The notes: generated by a model from the sequence alone, not told the origin. 64,000 nt of DNA from Muraenolepis orangiensis (GCA_027704905.1 CM051000.1:11097842-11161841), one strand, 5' to 3'; counted from the stretch's first letter, positions 24,310 through 36,575 are shown. Numbers and translations: made by a program.

Positions 24310-27177
24310 TGATGATTTATTGATGGAACTAAACACACACACACACGCAACTTGTTGCTGTGGTATTAACATGTGTGAATGGCTTGAATTCTTCCTTGAG
24401 TCATTTTGTTCCCGTATGCAAGTGTGAACAAAAACAATCGACAAACATAACTGCAAAAGCGCGAATAGGTCGCCAAAGGTTTGTTTTTGTTTTGTCAAAG
24501 GACATTGGGTGCTTAGCGAGCCCGGGCTATTATTGTCACGGTTATTATTCTAAAGCAAGCTCTCCCCCACAGCGCGGTCCAATGATCATTGTTCTGTTAC
24601 TGTGGCTTATATGGAGAGCCGTGGAAGAGATGCTATTTATTTTTTCATTAAGTTAGTGAGACAAACACAAATGAGGTTTCGAAAAGGTTGTTGGGTGGGA
24701 ATTAGTTTTCTTATTTTATGACTCTATTGTTTGGACGTGCGAGGTAAAGACATTGGCAGCTAAGGACTGAAGAAAAAATTCACTGCAAAGATGAATACAT
24801 TATCGATACAAGCAATATATGATGACCTTTAAATACAAGACTCGTTGAATGACTCACACGTATTAATAAGCTGCATGATGAGAATCTTTGCAAGGGATAC
24901 AAAGACATAATGAGGTTCCTTGCATATCTTTTGGATTTTCACTCAGTTCATAAAATAGAGATCCATTATGATGTCAACTTACATAAAGACAGCCTTAGTC
25001 ACACAGGAAAAACGTCACATGATAAAACAGAAAAATACATTGCTTGAATATGCGGCTATTTTCTTTCATTAAAGTTAATGAATTTTGAATTGATCATTGA
25101 ACATTGAATTTGTTATTATATTTATTCTATGGAAATGATTCAATTACTTTAATTGTTTAACCGATGTTTTGAATGAACTAACGGGCACTCACCGTATAAC
25201 ATATTACAACACTGCCATCTAGTGGCTCATCTTAGTCATCGCAAAAGTCTATTTTTTAGAGTACAAATTATGTGTCTGCCCATTTTCTGTTCCAGGGCAG
25301 ACCTATCCACAATCAGACTACTCGAGAAAATTGTAGCGTGTATAATCTGTTAATTGTATTGCTCAATTCTTTACTATTGCTACTATTGCATTTGTGAAAA
25401 CAAGGAGGGCTGTTTGGAGTTGATTTCAATGTATTTATTAACAATACTATTAAGGTTTGTCACATCAGTAATATGGTGTAACACATACATTATACATGAA
25501 TACAACGACATAATAGAAACATATTTTAAAATAAGTACATTTTTCAATTCAGTCTCGTCTGATTTGGCTCTCAGACTGTTAACTGTGAACCACCTTTTTA
25601 CACTATACAGTACAAAGTGACCCACCTGATGGTTCCATTGATAACAACCAGGTGACTTTCCTGTTGCACTTGTCAACAAAATGCTAGCCAGAACACTTCC
25701 CCTGCCCCCATACAGATCCTAGGACGATTGCCAAAATCCAGAATATTACCAAAGTCACAGCCTGTCCATAAGTCACTGAACCATTGCGGTGGTACTGCAG
25801 CAAACAGCGCGAAACGGAACATTTATGAGAAGCATAGAGCATGGAGACCCGTGTCTTCTCTTCGGCCGCAGGCGACCACCAATCTGACAGCTGGTCAAAT
25901 CCGGCACCGAATCGAAACGAGTGGTATCTTAACCTCTGGAACAGTTTATCACCGTTAGCCGCCAGACGAGGCCCAAAGCTTTAGCACTGCTTTCACCTTG
26001 CCAATGGTCACACACAAACAACATCTGTAGAAAGTCTGGGCTTGAATTATGTTCATAATATACGTGCCCTCAATTTTATATGTCTGCGCTGCTCAGTAGG
26101 GACAGATCAGAGGAAAACAAACATACAGCTCCTTCTGTTTGAGGTCCTTGCTCAAATATCCCTCATTGTTGATGAGAAGAAAGCCATCACAGGAACGAGT
26201 AGCAGGTAACCTGTTTTGAATAATCAAATGGAAAGCGTTGACACAAAGTTAAGTTGACAATGAGTTGATAAAGCATCGCATCACGTGATGGCAAAGGTTT
26301 TTTTGGTATTATAATTATAAATTTTCACACTTTTCACACTTTGACCTTGAATTAAGGCAAAGAGGTAAATCAAACTAGCAACCGGAACAAGGTTTTAGTA
26401 GGAAAGAGAAAATGTGCTCAGCCAAGCAATCAACTTGATAAAAGTGGAGCTGGCTCCCCGGTCCGAGCTAGGTCCACCGCTATCAAGTTGTAGTATTCAG
26501 CAATTTTTCATCGGAATAAACCTTGAATAGAACCTTGCATCTCTACATGCCCCTCCCCCCCGCCTCCAGCAAGCTCACGGCCACGCCCCCTTTTGGCTGA
26601 ATGCCAAAACTTACTTACATAGCCCATAACCAACCTACCCACCAAAATCCAACATCCAACAACACAGACGGGGGGAAAACATAACCTTCTTTGGCAGAGG
26701 TAATAACCCACACACTACACATGATAGAGGACGGCGGTGCCATAGAGTGTGGTAGTGAGGTGTAAAACGCCGGTGGTCTCAGACTCACAGCTCAGCCTTT
26801 TTACTTGAATTCACCGGCAATACATAACCAATTGATTTTTTTTTGGAGGTAACATCAAGCTTGTGTGCCACCACCCCCAGCCAAGAGAGGGAAATCAATT
26901 ATTTTTCCCATATCCAAGCTTGACTGTGTGACTCACTAACCATTGATTGAATACAGTGTCGTTGACATATTCTCAGTGTGGTAGTCTGCTTTGCAGTAGA
27001 CTGCGGAGAGTGAATATCAAAATAAAACGTATAAAACAAATATAGGAGCGATCCATAAATGCATTTTTGGATGCGTATTGTCAGAGTACAATAGTGTTAG
27101 AAGTTTAGGCTAGTTTTGAATTCGACAAACACAGTTCTGGGAAAGGGAAATCAAAGACAAAAAAATATATTGTTAAG
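24310..27177. other. Intergenic stretch without supported genes
   Basis: AT-rich, largely unique sequence. Apart from a CTCF-like motif (25212-25225) I see no gene, RNA or mobile-element signature. Confidence 0.5.
25212..25225 (-). promoter_or_regulatory. CTCF-like motif
   Basis: The minus strand reads CCACTAGATGGCAG, matching the CTCF core consensus CCASYAGRKGGCRS at every position. A single motif match in 64 kb can be chance, and this motif also occurs inside some dispersed repeats. Confidence 0.35.
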
Positions 27178-27402
27178 TAATGGTTCCCTCACACCATTGC
27201 GATCACCAGTTGCGTATGGTTGCGAATAAAAAAGAGTGGTCATAGGTTCTGAACGCAACTCACACGCAACTAATAGGTTTTATAGGTTTGAAGTACGCAA
27301 CAAGCACGCAGGTGATCGCAGACACACGCAGAGTAAAAGTTCAGAACATTTTGAACATGTTCACTCTGCGAATGCCTGCGATCAATTTATACGCAACAGG
27401 GA

Positions 27403-27495
27403 CGCAACAGGTACGCTACGCACGCAACACGATCGCAACAGGTACGCTACGCACGCAACACGATCGCAACAGGTACGCTACGCACGCAACACGAT
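27403..27495. repeat. Three tandem copies of a 31-bp unit inside the MITE
   Basis: Units starting CGCAACAGGTACGCTACGCA at 27403, 27434 and 27465 are almost identical. The matching region of the inner MITE has only about one unit, so the array expanded in the outer copy. Confidence 0.85.
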
Positions 27496-27518
27496 CACAA
27501 CAGGTACGCAACTCATAA

Positions 27519-28019
27519 TGGTGCCCTCACACCATAGCGTATGCTGAAACCTATGAGTTGCGTGTAAAAAATATTTGTATACGCACCAAACGCAACCAAA
27601 ATCAACAATTGTGTAAATTAGTAACCTATTCGACCTATGGGTTGCGTGTGTGTTGCGTGTGGGGTTGCGTGTGAGTTGCGTGCAGAACTTACGAGTTGCG
27701 TTTGAGTTGCGTTCAAAACTTACAAGTTGCATTTGACCTGCGTGCTAGTTGCGTGGTATTTGCGAATATTGGTCACGTGATACTCTTATGAGTTGCGTAC
27801 CTGTTGCGATCGTGTTGCGCGTGATCGCAGGCATTCGCAGAGAATTATTGAACATCTCCGAACTTACTCTGTGTGTGTCTGCGATCACCTGCGTGCTTGT
27901 TGCGTACTTCAAACCTATAAAACCTATTAGTTGCGTGTGAGTTGCGTTCGGAACTTATGACCACTCTTTTTTATTCGCAACCATACTCAACTGGTGATCG
28001 CTATGGTGTGAGGGCACCA
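27519..28019. mobile_element. Inner Harbinger-like MITE, inserted in opposite orientation
   Basis: A 501-bp unit with termini TGGTGCCCTCACACCATAGCG and its inverse, flanked by TAA at 27516-27518 and 28020-28022. Its left half is the reverse complement of about 28160-28428, and its right half is the reverse complement of 27181-27515. It is therefore a sibling of the outer element in the opposite orientation. It lacks the outer copy's 28023-28160 segment, and the outer copy's third 31-bp repeat block is reduced in it. Confidence 0.78.
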
Positions 28020-28899
28020 TAAGTTATGAACGCAGGTCCAAATTTGAGGTATCTGGCCAGGTTTTGGGGTCACTTTTATCTGATTTCTTGGTAGCTTTCC
28101 CCATGTTGACTCTTCGATGACCAAATCAGAAGGAAACACTGAATCGGCTCCGCTTTTATAGATTTTTATCACGTGACCGATATTCGCAAATACCACGCAA
28201 CTAGCACACAGGTCAAACGCAACTCGTAAATTCTGCACGCAACTCACACGCAATTCACAAGCAACCCACATACAACTCACACGCAACCCACACGCAACTC
28301 ACACGCAACCCATAGGTCGAATAGGTTACAAATTGACAAAATTGATTTTGGTTGCGTTTGGTGCATATACAAATATTTGTTACACGCAACTCATAGGTTT
28401 CAGCATACTCTATGGTGTGAGGGCACCTTAAGACGTAACATTTGAACATTTTGTCATTTTTCAGTGGGGCGATTTTAGCTTTGCTTTGACAAAGAATACT
28501 ATTTCAGTAGTTTGGATGATAGTTCTGTCTTTGTTTGTGTTCTGCTGCTTCCATTCGGTGATCTGAGCTTTTTAAACCTCCTCGAGCGTCGTGTTAAATC
28601 CATGTCTGACACAACGTCCCCACTCTACTATCCGTAGCCTTCTTGACATTAACTGAAATAAATTAAGCAGACCGCTACAGGCTACGAGTCATGCCGGAGC
28701 AGCTTAATACCCCCATTGCCTGAGGGTCAAACTGGGTTTGAGTTTGGTTTTGTGCTGACCTTTAATGGCAGAGGATCCCCAGAGGTGTCCAGTTCAACAA
28801 GACTGACAACACGCTTAGTACTTGAACCCTGAAGTAATATAGGCAACCCAAATTGATTTTCATACTTCTATTTCATTTACAAAAAAAAGTGGTTGAGAG

Positions 28900-28900
28900 A

Positions 28901-28975
<75 letters not shown>
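28900..28975. repeat. (CA)n microsatellite
   Basis: Pure CA array running directly into the 87-bp element. Confidence 0.95.
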
Positions 28976-28979
<4 letters not shown>

Positions 28980-29059
28980 CCTGTCAAGTCGGGTTAACAA
29001 AAAGGCTTTATAGAAGCATACAGTATTTGCGATCGATAGCGATAAAAAATGGCTACAAA

Positions 29060-29062
<3 letters not shown>
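28976..29062 (+). mobile_element. 87-bp dispersed element, copy on plus strand
   Basis: Starts AAACCCTGTCAAGTCGGG and ends GGCTACAAATGT, with (CA)n on its left and (TG)n on its right. Inverted relative to the 22965-23051 copy and about 96% identical by eye. Confidence 0.75.
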
Positions 29063-29099
<37 letters not shown>

Positions 29100-29116
29100 T
29101 GTGAGTGAGTGTGTGT

Positions 29117-29154
<38 letters not shown>
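29063..29154. repeat. (GT)n microsatellite
   Basis: GT array with a few GTGAGTGAGT interruptions. Confidence 0.93.
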
Positions 29155-29155
<1 letters not shown>

Positions 29156-29252
29156 TGACTCCATTTCCACCCATTTATATTCTCTACCGGCTTATTCCTG
29201 CAACAATCCCTTGAAAAAGCCTTGCGGGACCCTGTAGGCAATCCTCTGACAT

Positions 29253-29377
<125 letters not shown>

Positions 29378-29394
29378 CAATCGTTTTAACCCTA

Positions 29395-29740
29395 CTGAAC
29401 TGCTAGGAGTGCTGGCACTATCATAACATTGTCATCCATATTACATTACACTGTCATACTTTTGCTGGACATTCTGGACTCATGACTGTAACTGCACTGT
29501 TATACACTGTACTGCACTGTATTCATGATGCTGCTGCACTACTGGCAATTTAAAATGCTTTAAAATGCATTTTTTTCCAATTCAACACATGTACATTTCA
29601 TCCTTCAGTCACTTTATTGTTCTTTCTATTGTAATTTGTGTTGTGTATAGTATGTTTATAGTATTGTGTTTAAGAAATGCATACTGCGGGAGTGAATGTG
29701 GAGTAAGCATTCCATTGTAAAAATCTTGAATCTTGAATCA
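29395..29740 (+). repeat. Possible retrotransposon 3' tail ending in CTTGAATCTTGAATC
   Basis: Ends in a short tandem of CTTGAATC after GCATTCCATTGTAAAAAT, and has CACTGTACTGCACTGTA low-complexity sequence upstream. The end of 43760-43975 shares TGCGRGAG, RAGYRTTCCATTG and ATCTTGAA motifs. Looks like a decayed non-LTR element end; the 5' limit is unknown. Confidence 0.35.
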
Positions 29741-31225
29741 TCATCGACAATTATGGAGTCTAAATGTTTTATTTACCATGTGGTTATTTACTGAATTCAG
29801 ATTACATGCATGAGTAGTTAGAGGTTGGGCATCTTGCTCGTGGCAGCAGACACTGGGGTATATTTTGGCTGGACATTGAGCACCCTGTCATCTGTCATCA
29901 CTTCACTCTCCTCCCCTGGTTGTTTTTGCTTGTCCCTGGTCTTGCTAGTGGATATATCAGGTGGACATAGTGGCAGATGTTCGAGGCACATGCCTTGGCA
30001 CAGTGTGTGTGATCAAGGTGTGGCTAGAGGTAGAGGGGGGGGGGGGGGCGGTTGTCTGGTCCTCTTGCGGTGTCTCTCTCTCTCTTTCTGAATTGATGCT
30101 TGCTATAGATGCAGAAAAGGCAGAGGTCCAGTGAATGTAATGCTGTATCTCTCCTGACTTCCCAGGTCAGCCCTTTAGCCAACGTGTCCTCCCAGCTAGA
30201 CGTAATGCAAATGTGGAACTCTTTGATTTGTTTCTGTGTCTTTGTCATTTCTCATTTCTCCATGAGGGTCCTTGGGGTGTCAGGCTTGTTGATCATATTC
30301 GTGCATTGCAGATATATTTGAGTAAGTAATTATGTTTGACTGTCTTTCCAGCTGAACTCAAGGTTCTCCTCTGAGCAAAGCCTTCCATGGGAATTTATGT
30401 TCATCTTTTAACGTATCTTTTGACGTTATTCAGTCTAGTTTGGATATAACCGGTTTGAATGCTCCATGATAGATTGCTACACTGTCCTCGGTTGCCACCA
30501 GTTATTTTTTATTCGGCAGACTGCGGCCTCCTTGTGAAACTCCCTTCCCCAAGCACTGATTGGTCCTATCATTTTTCATTTCTTCGGATCAGATCCGATG
30601 GAGCTACAGAGGTAAACAGAATGTGAACCCGGAAGGTCAGGATTGTCTCACAAGGCTAGCGATCCGCTTTGTGGTTCTGACCTTTTTCCTATAATGTGCA
30701 GCAAGGGTTGTCGTCCTGTTCTCACAAAATCTACAGACAGATTTTCAGGATCACAGCATGGGTGTTCTTAAGGAGGTTTGGCCCAAGGAGGAGCTGAGGG
30801 ATTTTATTTAAGCCCTTTATCCCATCTCAACCGTGGATTGTCCTTGTTCTAACATCTACATGCTCATTCCTATGGAGTCAGCTCCATCTTTGCACCCAAA
30901 AAAGTTGGTTAAAAGTCATTGAAGAAAACTCTATTGTCTCCCCACCATCTGCAGATAACCCCTGGAGTCATTGTAATCAAATTCAGAGCAGCTATTGTTA
31001 CTGATGTTGTTTGCTTTGGACTACTCCTTCTGCTATGCATCCTCGGTTTCTGCATTTGATGGACGGAATGATATGGTGTTATACAGTTTGTCCATGAATG
31101 GAGATCCCCTACTTTTCTGGTTGCACCTTCTTTCCCACACCAAACTGCATTGCATTCTCCTTCTTAGGGATGGTAGTGTTTATTGCACCTTGCTCCCAAT
31201 TGATGAATGGTATCATCAGCAAGTG

Positions 31226-31745
31226 TAACAGTCAGTGTCCTTGCACTGGGCTCGAACTGACAACCTCCGGCATGAGAGGTGACATTCTAACGTGAGAAGC
31301 TAATACCCATAGGCCCTAGCTTCATCGCTAGAACGTCTATTTAGGCGTCGGGAGTGAGGTTTACTTCACTGCACAGCACATTACATTACATTACAGTCAT
31401 TTAGCAGACGCTTTTATCCAAAGCGACTTACAGTAGTGTGTTTCAACAAAAGAAGGTAAGAGAACAACACGTCACCAGAAGTCAAAAGTGCATTTCATTT
31501 CTAACAAGTCTCCAAGAACTGAACCCGTGCTCAGGTAGAAGTACAATAATTCAGGCAAAAGTGTGAGGGAAAAAGTACAATAAGTTGGCAAACAATATGC
31601 AACAATATATAGAACAATATATACCTATCTATAATATGTAATCTACTTTTGACTGACTTAATTGACGCTACGAGGAAGGATCACCTGCTGGCTTCCGTTC
31701 CACGCACCCCCCTAAACCTCACTCTCCTCCGGGTCATGGCACCAA
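31226..31745. repeat. Repeat unit copy 1 (tRNA-like SINE on minus strand), interrupted
   Basis: Begins TGTAACAGTCAGTGTCC and matches 31748-31921. Its reverse complement includes GTTCGAGCCC, a box B-like motif, which suggests a tRNA-derived SINE. It is split at about 31375/31682 by a TTTAGCAGACGCTTTTATCC dispersed element. The remainder resumes with CACCTGCTGGCTTCCGTT. Confidence 0.65.
31376..31681. mobile_element. Inserted dispersed element (TTTAGCAGACGCTTTTATCC family)
   Basis: Starts ATTACATTACATTACAG and includes CCAAAGCGACTTACAGTAG and CTCAGGTAGAAGTACAATAA. It matches the copies at 17940-18120 and 20085-20270. The uninterrupted neighbour at 31748-31921 shows what the site looked like before insertion. 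Confidence 0.65.
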
Positions 31746-31747
31746 TG

Positions 31748-31921
31748 TAACAGTCAGTATCCCGCACTGGGCTCCAATTGACTACCTCCAGCATAAATGG
31801 GGGCGTTCTAACGTGAGAGCTAATACCCATAGGCCCTAGCGTCATCACTAGAATGTCTATTTAGGCTTCGGGGAATGATGTTTAACACTGCACAGCACCA
31901 CCTGCTGGCTTCCGTTACACA
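31748..31921. repeat. Repeat unit copy 2, uninterrupted
   Basis: TGTAACAGTCAGTATCC through GCACAGCACCACCTGCTGGC. Direct-order copy of 31226-31745 without the insert. Diverged by scattered substitutions, so an old tandem duplication. Confidence 0.7.
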
Positions 31922-32144
31922 AGCATGCATGTTTGCTTACCATTATTACTGCTATTCAGCTTTGTCAGAGTCTAGATTATTATGTCAACAGTTTAGATTA
32001 TCGTTCATACATAATAATCGTTGAACCCTCTGGACCCCTACACTGATAATATTTATTTTAGCATTAGGTACACATGAAGTGAATGCTTTCTACCAAAGTT
32101 CACTCACTTCACTCAAAGATCAGTTTGGTCATTTACTAATTATG

Positions 32145-32264
32145 CTTTACAGGTAGCAACACATCAAAATTCAAGTAGATTAATGGATTCATTGTTTCAC
32201 CTGTAGTGGTGAAACAATGAATCCATTCATCTACTTGAATTTTGTTGTTTTGCTACCTGTAAAG
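32145..32264. repeat. 120-nt near-perfect hairpin
   Basis: Arms of 57 bases (CTTTACAGGTAGC at the left end, GCTACCTGTAAAG at the right) are separated by a 6-base loop (TGTAGT), with only a few mismatches. A clear flanking duplication is not visible. Could be a foldback MITE or a transcribed hairpin. Confidence 0.8.
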
Positions 32265-32350
32265 ATTTACATTATACCAGGTTGTAATCAACAGTGTGGT
32301 ATGTTCTCATGTGTTGTTCTTACAGGCTGACCTCTATGGTATATTTGTGT

Positions 32351-32381
32351 ATAAATGTGTTTGTATTACAAACACATTTAT
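32351..32381. repeat. Short perfect hairpin
   Basis: ATAAATGTGTTTGT pairs with ACAAACACATTTAT across a 3-base loop. Confidence 0.8.
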
Positions 32382-33610
32382 GTTATTCTTTTTGCAATTA
32401 CTAGAATTATTGTACTGTTTCAAATAATCAAATACCCAACCTGAGGCTACTTCCCTTGCACATAATAAAACATGTATTTAGTTTAATGTATTCACTAAAG
32501 AAGAAGAACCGGTAATGAATAACAAAGAGTCCATCCTTAAGTGTCCTTGACAAATTGGCTTACTTTGGACTATGTAGCCTTTTTATTCATACAAATGGTA
32601 TGAATAAATACAAAGTTATTGAACTTACACTTAAGTGACTGAAAATGAAACAAAAGCTCCAGGGTATTTGGGACGGCAAAAATATTGAGTATTATAAATA
32701 TAGAATAAAAACAAATTCTTACAGCAGTGGACCTGAAAGCTGAACATCACGGATTAATTATTGCATTACAATAAATATAGTCCTAATAATCATTCGGCTC
32801 CATTTTAAAATTGCTGAATATAACTAAACGAATTAACAACGTTACATGTAGTGCATTCACTTAGACATGGTAGCGCTGTGTAAATTATTTATTTAGGATT
32901 TGAACGTGCAGTTCAACACATTACCAGAAGATGGCACTAACAATATAGCAGATACGTTACTGCAAGAAGACGGTGTTTTATGTTTCTCTATTGGCTAAAT
33001 GAATCGCTTCATTATCTCAGATGTAATATACGGTTATGTATACATTTACATAGCCTTAAAACATGCTTTCGTATCAATGTTCTGTGTCACTCAGATATAA
33101 ATATATTTTTTAAGGGCGATTGGGCCTCCCATGTTATCTGAGATCATGTTCTATTTAGGGCTCAATTCAACGAAAAGCTGCAGGTGTATGGAGAGGTACA
33201 TCATTCAAAATGAATCAATGAATGAATACATATTTGATCCATAAATGTGTACCCCCCCCCCCCATCCCCATTGTGTATAACTGTAGTATAGGCTATAGGC
33301 AAATACAGTAAACTCGACTATGTTTTAATCTAAATAAACCTTGAATACTATATGCCCCCACAGCATAGCCATATTCGCTGAAGCAACAGTGTCATTATAC
33401 ATGCATTTGGGACAAATTGCTGTACTTGGGCCAAATAAATCACATATATATATATATACAGCGTGTTTGGAACCTGCACACACAGAACAACACAGCCCCC
33501 AGCCAAACAGTGCGCGCTGAACGTATTCAGCGACCTGCTGCGGTGTTTATTAGGACATAGTTACAATCCAATTAAAAGTTGTGCTCACTGAAGAAAACGG
33601 CATAGACACA

Positions 33611-33725
<115 letters not shown>

Positions 33726-34799
33726 CGCACACACAGGCGAACACACACACACACATGCGCGCGTGTTTTGTCACAGTCTCATTGTGGTAAATTAAGCCTC
33801 ATATGTGGCACTGCTAATTATTTAGTAGCGCTTAACTGTAGGTCTGTACGCGGGCGAAAGGCTATAGAGGTGGAAACGACCGTAGACACGCATTTTGTAG
33901 TGGTTAAGTGCTTACTTCTATATGTATGTGTGTGTTAATTGCAGCGTTTCATCACACGTTCCATGGCGTCTGTGACGTGCACTGAACCAGTGTGACATGA
34001 CATGCACGTCTGCGACTCGTGTGGGTGCCACGCCCCTGTTGGTCCACGTCCATCCCATTCATGAACACCGATCCACGCTTCGTGAATCTCTTGACATAAA
34101 TATGTCAATAATGTCATTAGTTTGATTCATTCCTCTGGGTCATCTCTGCAATCTTGACACGGCATCAGGCACATGAAAGACATATGATGATAGCTAGAGC
34201 ATTTCATCTTTTAAATTTTCCCTATTTCTAAAGAAGAAGAAACACATGGCCTCTCTCTAGCTGGGAAGACTGTGTCGTTATTGAATTGTTAACAGAAGCC
34301 CCCCGGCGCCTCTTACATACGACGCGCGGGGCGTGTTTAAATTGAATACATTCAAAAGGGATTTTCATTTAGAAACCGCTTTGTCAAGTAATATGGATAC
34401 TCGGCATTAATTTACATGCATTTGCTTCCACCCCCCCCCCCCACCCACTCATGTATCTGCATCATTTATATGCATTTTACATACCACATTCAGTATGGTA
34501 TTTTGCCATGCTTTCATTTATATGCATTTGCTGAATAGTATGAAGATTCGATTGCACGCCACTATACTGCATGTCAACACTATAGCACCCAACGGAGTGT
34601 GTGTGTGTGTGTGTAGTCTGAACGCTTCCAGTTTGTCCTGCCTGATGGATAAAGTCCTTGGAGAAATTGTAGCTTTTAAGCTTCACGGAAGCAGAATGTT
34701 CTGCCATAAAGGTTTACAGGGTGGATCCTTCCTCTCTAGAGGGAGACTGTGACCCCACACGGTTGTCACCACATGCTTTACTAAAGCACAACTGTGGAG

Positions 34800-35040
34800 T
34801 GAGTGTGTGTGTGTGTGGTTGGTGGCTGGTTTAAGCAGCCTCACCTAGCATGAGTTGGACTGATTGGCTGGTGAGGCTGCACACCTGTGGTTCCTTGTTA
34901 ATCAAGGCCCACAGGTAAAAGCAGCCACCACCACACACACTGGAGGAGACAGCTCTAGCGTGTTCCATCTGCTTTGTTCACCATGATTCAAACTCTTGCA
35001 ATAAACCGGATTCCTCATTACCCTGTGTCCTTGTCTTCGG
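34800..35040 (+). repeat. Possible solo-LTR-like fragment
   Basis: CACCTGTGG..CCACAGGT sequence is followed by a TTCACCATG segment and GCAATAAACC, then CCTGTGTCCTTGTCTTCGG. This order (AATAAA then a TGTCC-rich end) resembles fish LTR ends. Boundaries and a second LTR were not found. Confidence 0.25.
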
Positions 35041-35075
35041 GAGAAGCCCTAAAATGGCCATTGTTAATGGCTGGT

Positions 35076-35320
35076 GGGCGGCAGTCTAGCTCAGGAGGTA
35101 GAGCGGTCGCCTCACAACCGGAAGGTTGCTGGTTCGATCCCCGGCTCCTCCTAGCAAAAACTGTCGAGGTGTCCTTGAGGAAGACCCTAACCCTAACTGC
35201 TCCCCGGGCGCTGTACAAAAATAGCTGCCCACTGCTCCTAATACTAGGATGGGTTAAATGCAGAGAACACGTTTCACTGTATGTCTTCATGTATGTGACC
35301 AATAAAGAGGATTCAATCCT
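35076..35320 (+). mobile_element. tRNA-derived SINE, family 1, copy A
   Basis: The head has a box A-like TAGCTCAGGAGGTAGAGCGG and box B GGTTCGATCCC. The body has CCACTGCTCCTAATACTAGG and the tail GACCAATAAAGAGGATTCAA. The head gives an almost cloverleaf-capable tRNA-like sequence. Same family as 38086-38303 and 43061-43394. Family name not assigned. Confidence 0.82.
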
Positions 35321-36575
35321 CACGATTTGTTATTTGTTTGTTGGTGGCAGCGCCAACTGCTACAACAACCTAACATAGTGTGGTCTTAGGCTGTATGCTA
35401 GTACGCAAGCATGCTAGTATGCCGATAAATGTCTTTCAGCATTTACCCTTTGTCTGTTAGGAATTCTAATCTTTACTCTACAATGTTCTTCTGTTGCATC
35501 TTGCCATAAGTGTTCATGAGACTTGCATTACCAGATGGGTATTCCAGGAAAGACACGGGCAACATATTTTCACCCTCATTAACTGGTGTCTCTGAAAGCC
35601 CTTTTAAGTCACTTGTTTGCCCTCCTTGCCAAAAAATGAACCCTCAATGTTTTATTTCTTTCAAAAATGTTTTATAACACTCAAAGCTTTAAGTCCACAG
35701 ACTTAAAGCTACTCTTAGTGACATTGAATCAGGCCAATGTGTCTGTAGATGCTTCCATTCATAATGTTATGGTTGTGATTGTGTTATGGTTGTGATTGTA
35801 TTTGAGTACTATCCTGGTGAAATAAACGTTAAATAAATAAATATATATTTTTAAATAGACATATAAATATACATTTATACATATATATATGTATGCATGT
35901 ATGCGTGTGTGTGTGTTGGAAAATGACCACACAATAAAATGTTCTGTGTTCATATATATATATATATATATATAAAAGGTGTGTGAATGATTCGAATCAC
36001 ACAAATGTAGGGAAGTAGGTCATCGGCTGATTGGAATATAGAGTGTAAAAGATGAGTTGAATGAGAAATGGATCTGAAGCGGTGTTTGCCTATTGACAGC
36101 AGCAGCAGGGCTGAGCACGTTGTATTCAGGTATAGGTGCAGAAACAGAAACAATACCTCAGAGAAATAACAGAGACTGAATAAACACTGCAACACATCTG
36201 CTCTCCTCTCTTAGTTGAATCAACCTGCTCAGTAGGCCAGCCACTAAATATATGCTTTGTCATTGTTTTTTTGGTCTCTTGTTTTTGGATCAAAGACAGG
36301 AACACATAAACGGTAGTTTGTACCCTCCCTGGATGGGGAAACGTGTTATTTCAAAGATACACAACCAATAAAATACAAATGATGTATATTAATAATAATA
36401 TTAGTGATATATACAGTACATATGGTATATTCATTCCTTTTATGTGTCATTTTGTCATTCATTCCAATATATTAAGGTAGGCTATACCTCTCCATCCAAA
36501 TGTTCCACATTGGATTATTAGAATGATGATTATGAACCTTTTAGGCAACTGTACCTTAGGCTGCCTACCGGACCT

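Larger units (their letters stand above)
27181..28428. mobile_element. Outer Harbinger-like MITE, interrupted by an inverted sibling
   Basis: Starts TGGTTCCCTCACACCAT and ends in the inverse ATGGTGTGAGGGCACCT. It is flanked by TAA at 27178-27180 and 28429-28431, a 3-bp duplication typical of PIF/Harbinger elements. The interior is dominated by ACGCAACTCACACGCAA-type motifs. It is split by a second copy at 27519-28019; its own sequence is about 740 bases (27181-27515 plus 28023-28428). No transposase. Superfamily is inferred from the TAA duplication and terminal inverted repeats only. Confidence 0.75.

Noticed and set aside
32925..32938. A second CTCF-like site (CCAGAAGATGGCAC)
   Set aside because: One core position departs from the consensus, and there is no supporting context.
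35076..35150. A functional tRNA gene
   Set aside because: Box A and box B are present, but the sequence continues into a body and tail shared with two other copies, so it is a SINE head. The acceptor stem is also not convincing.
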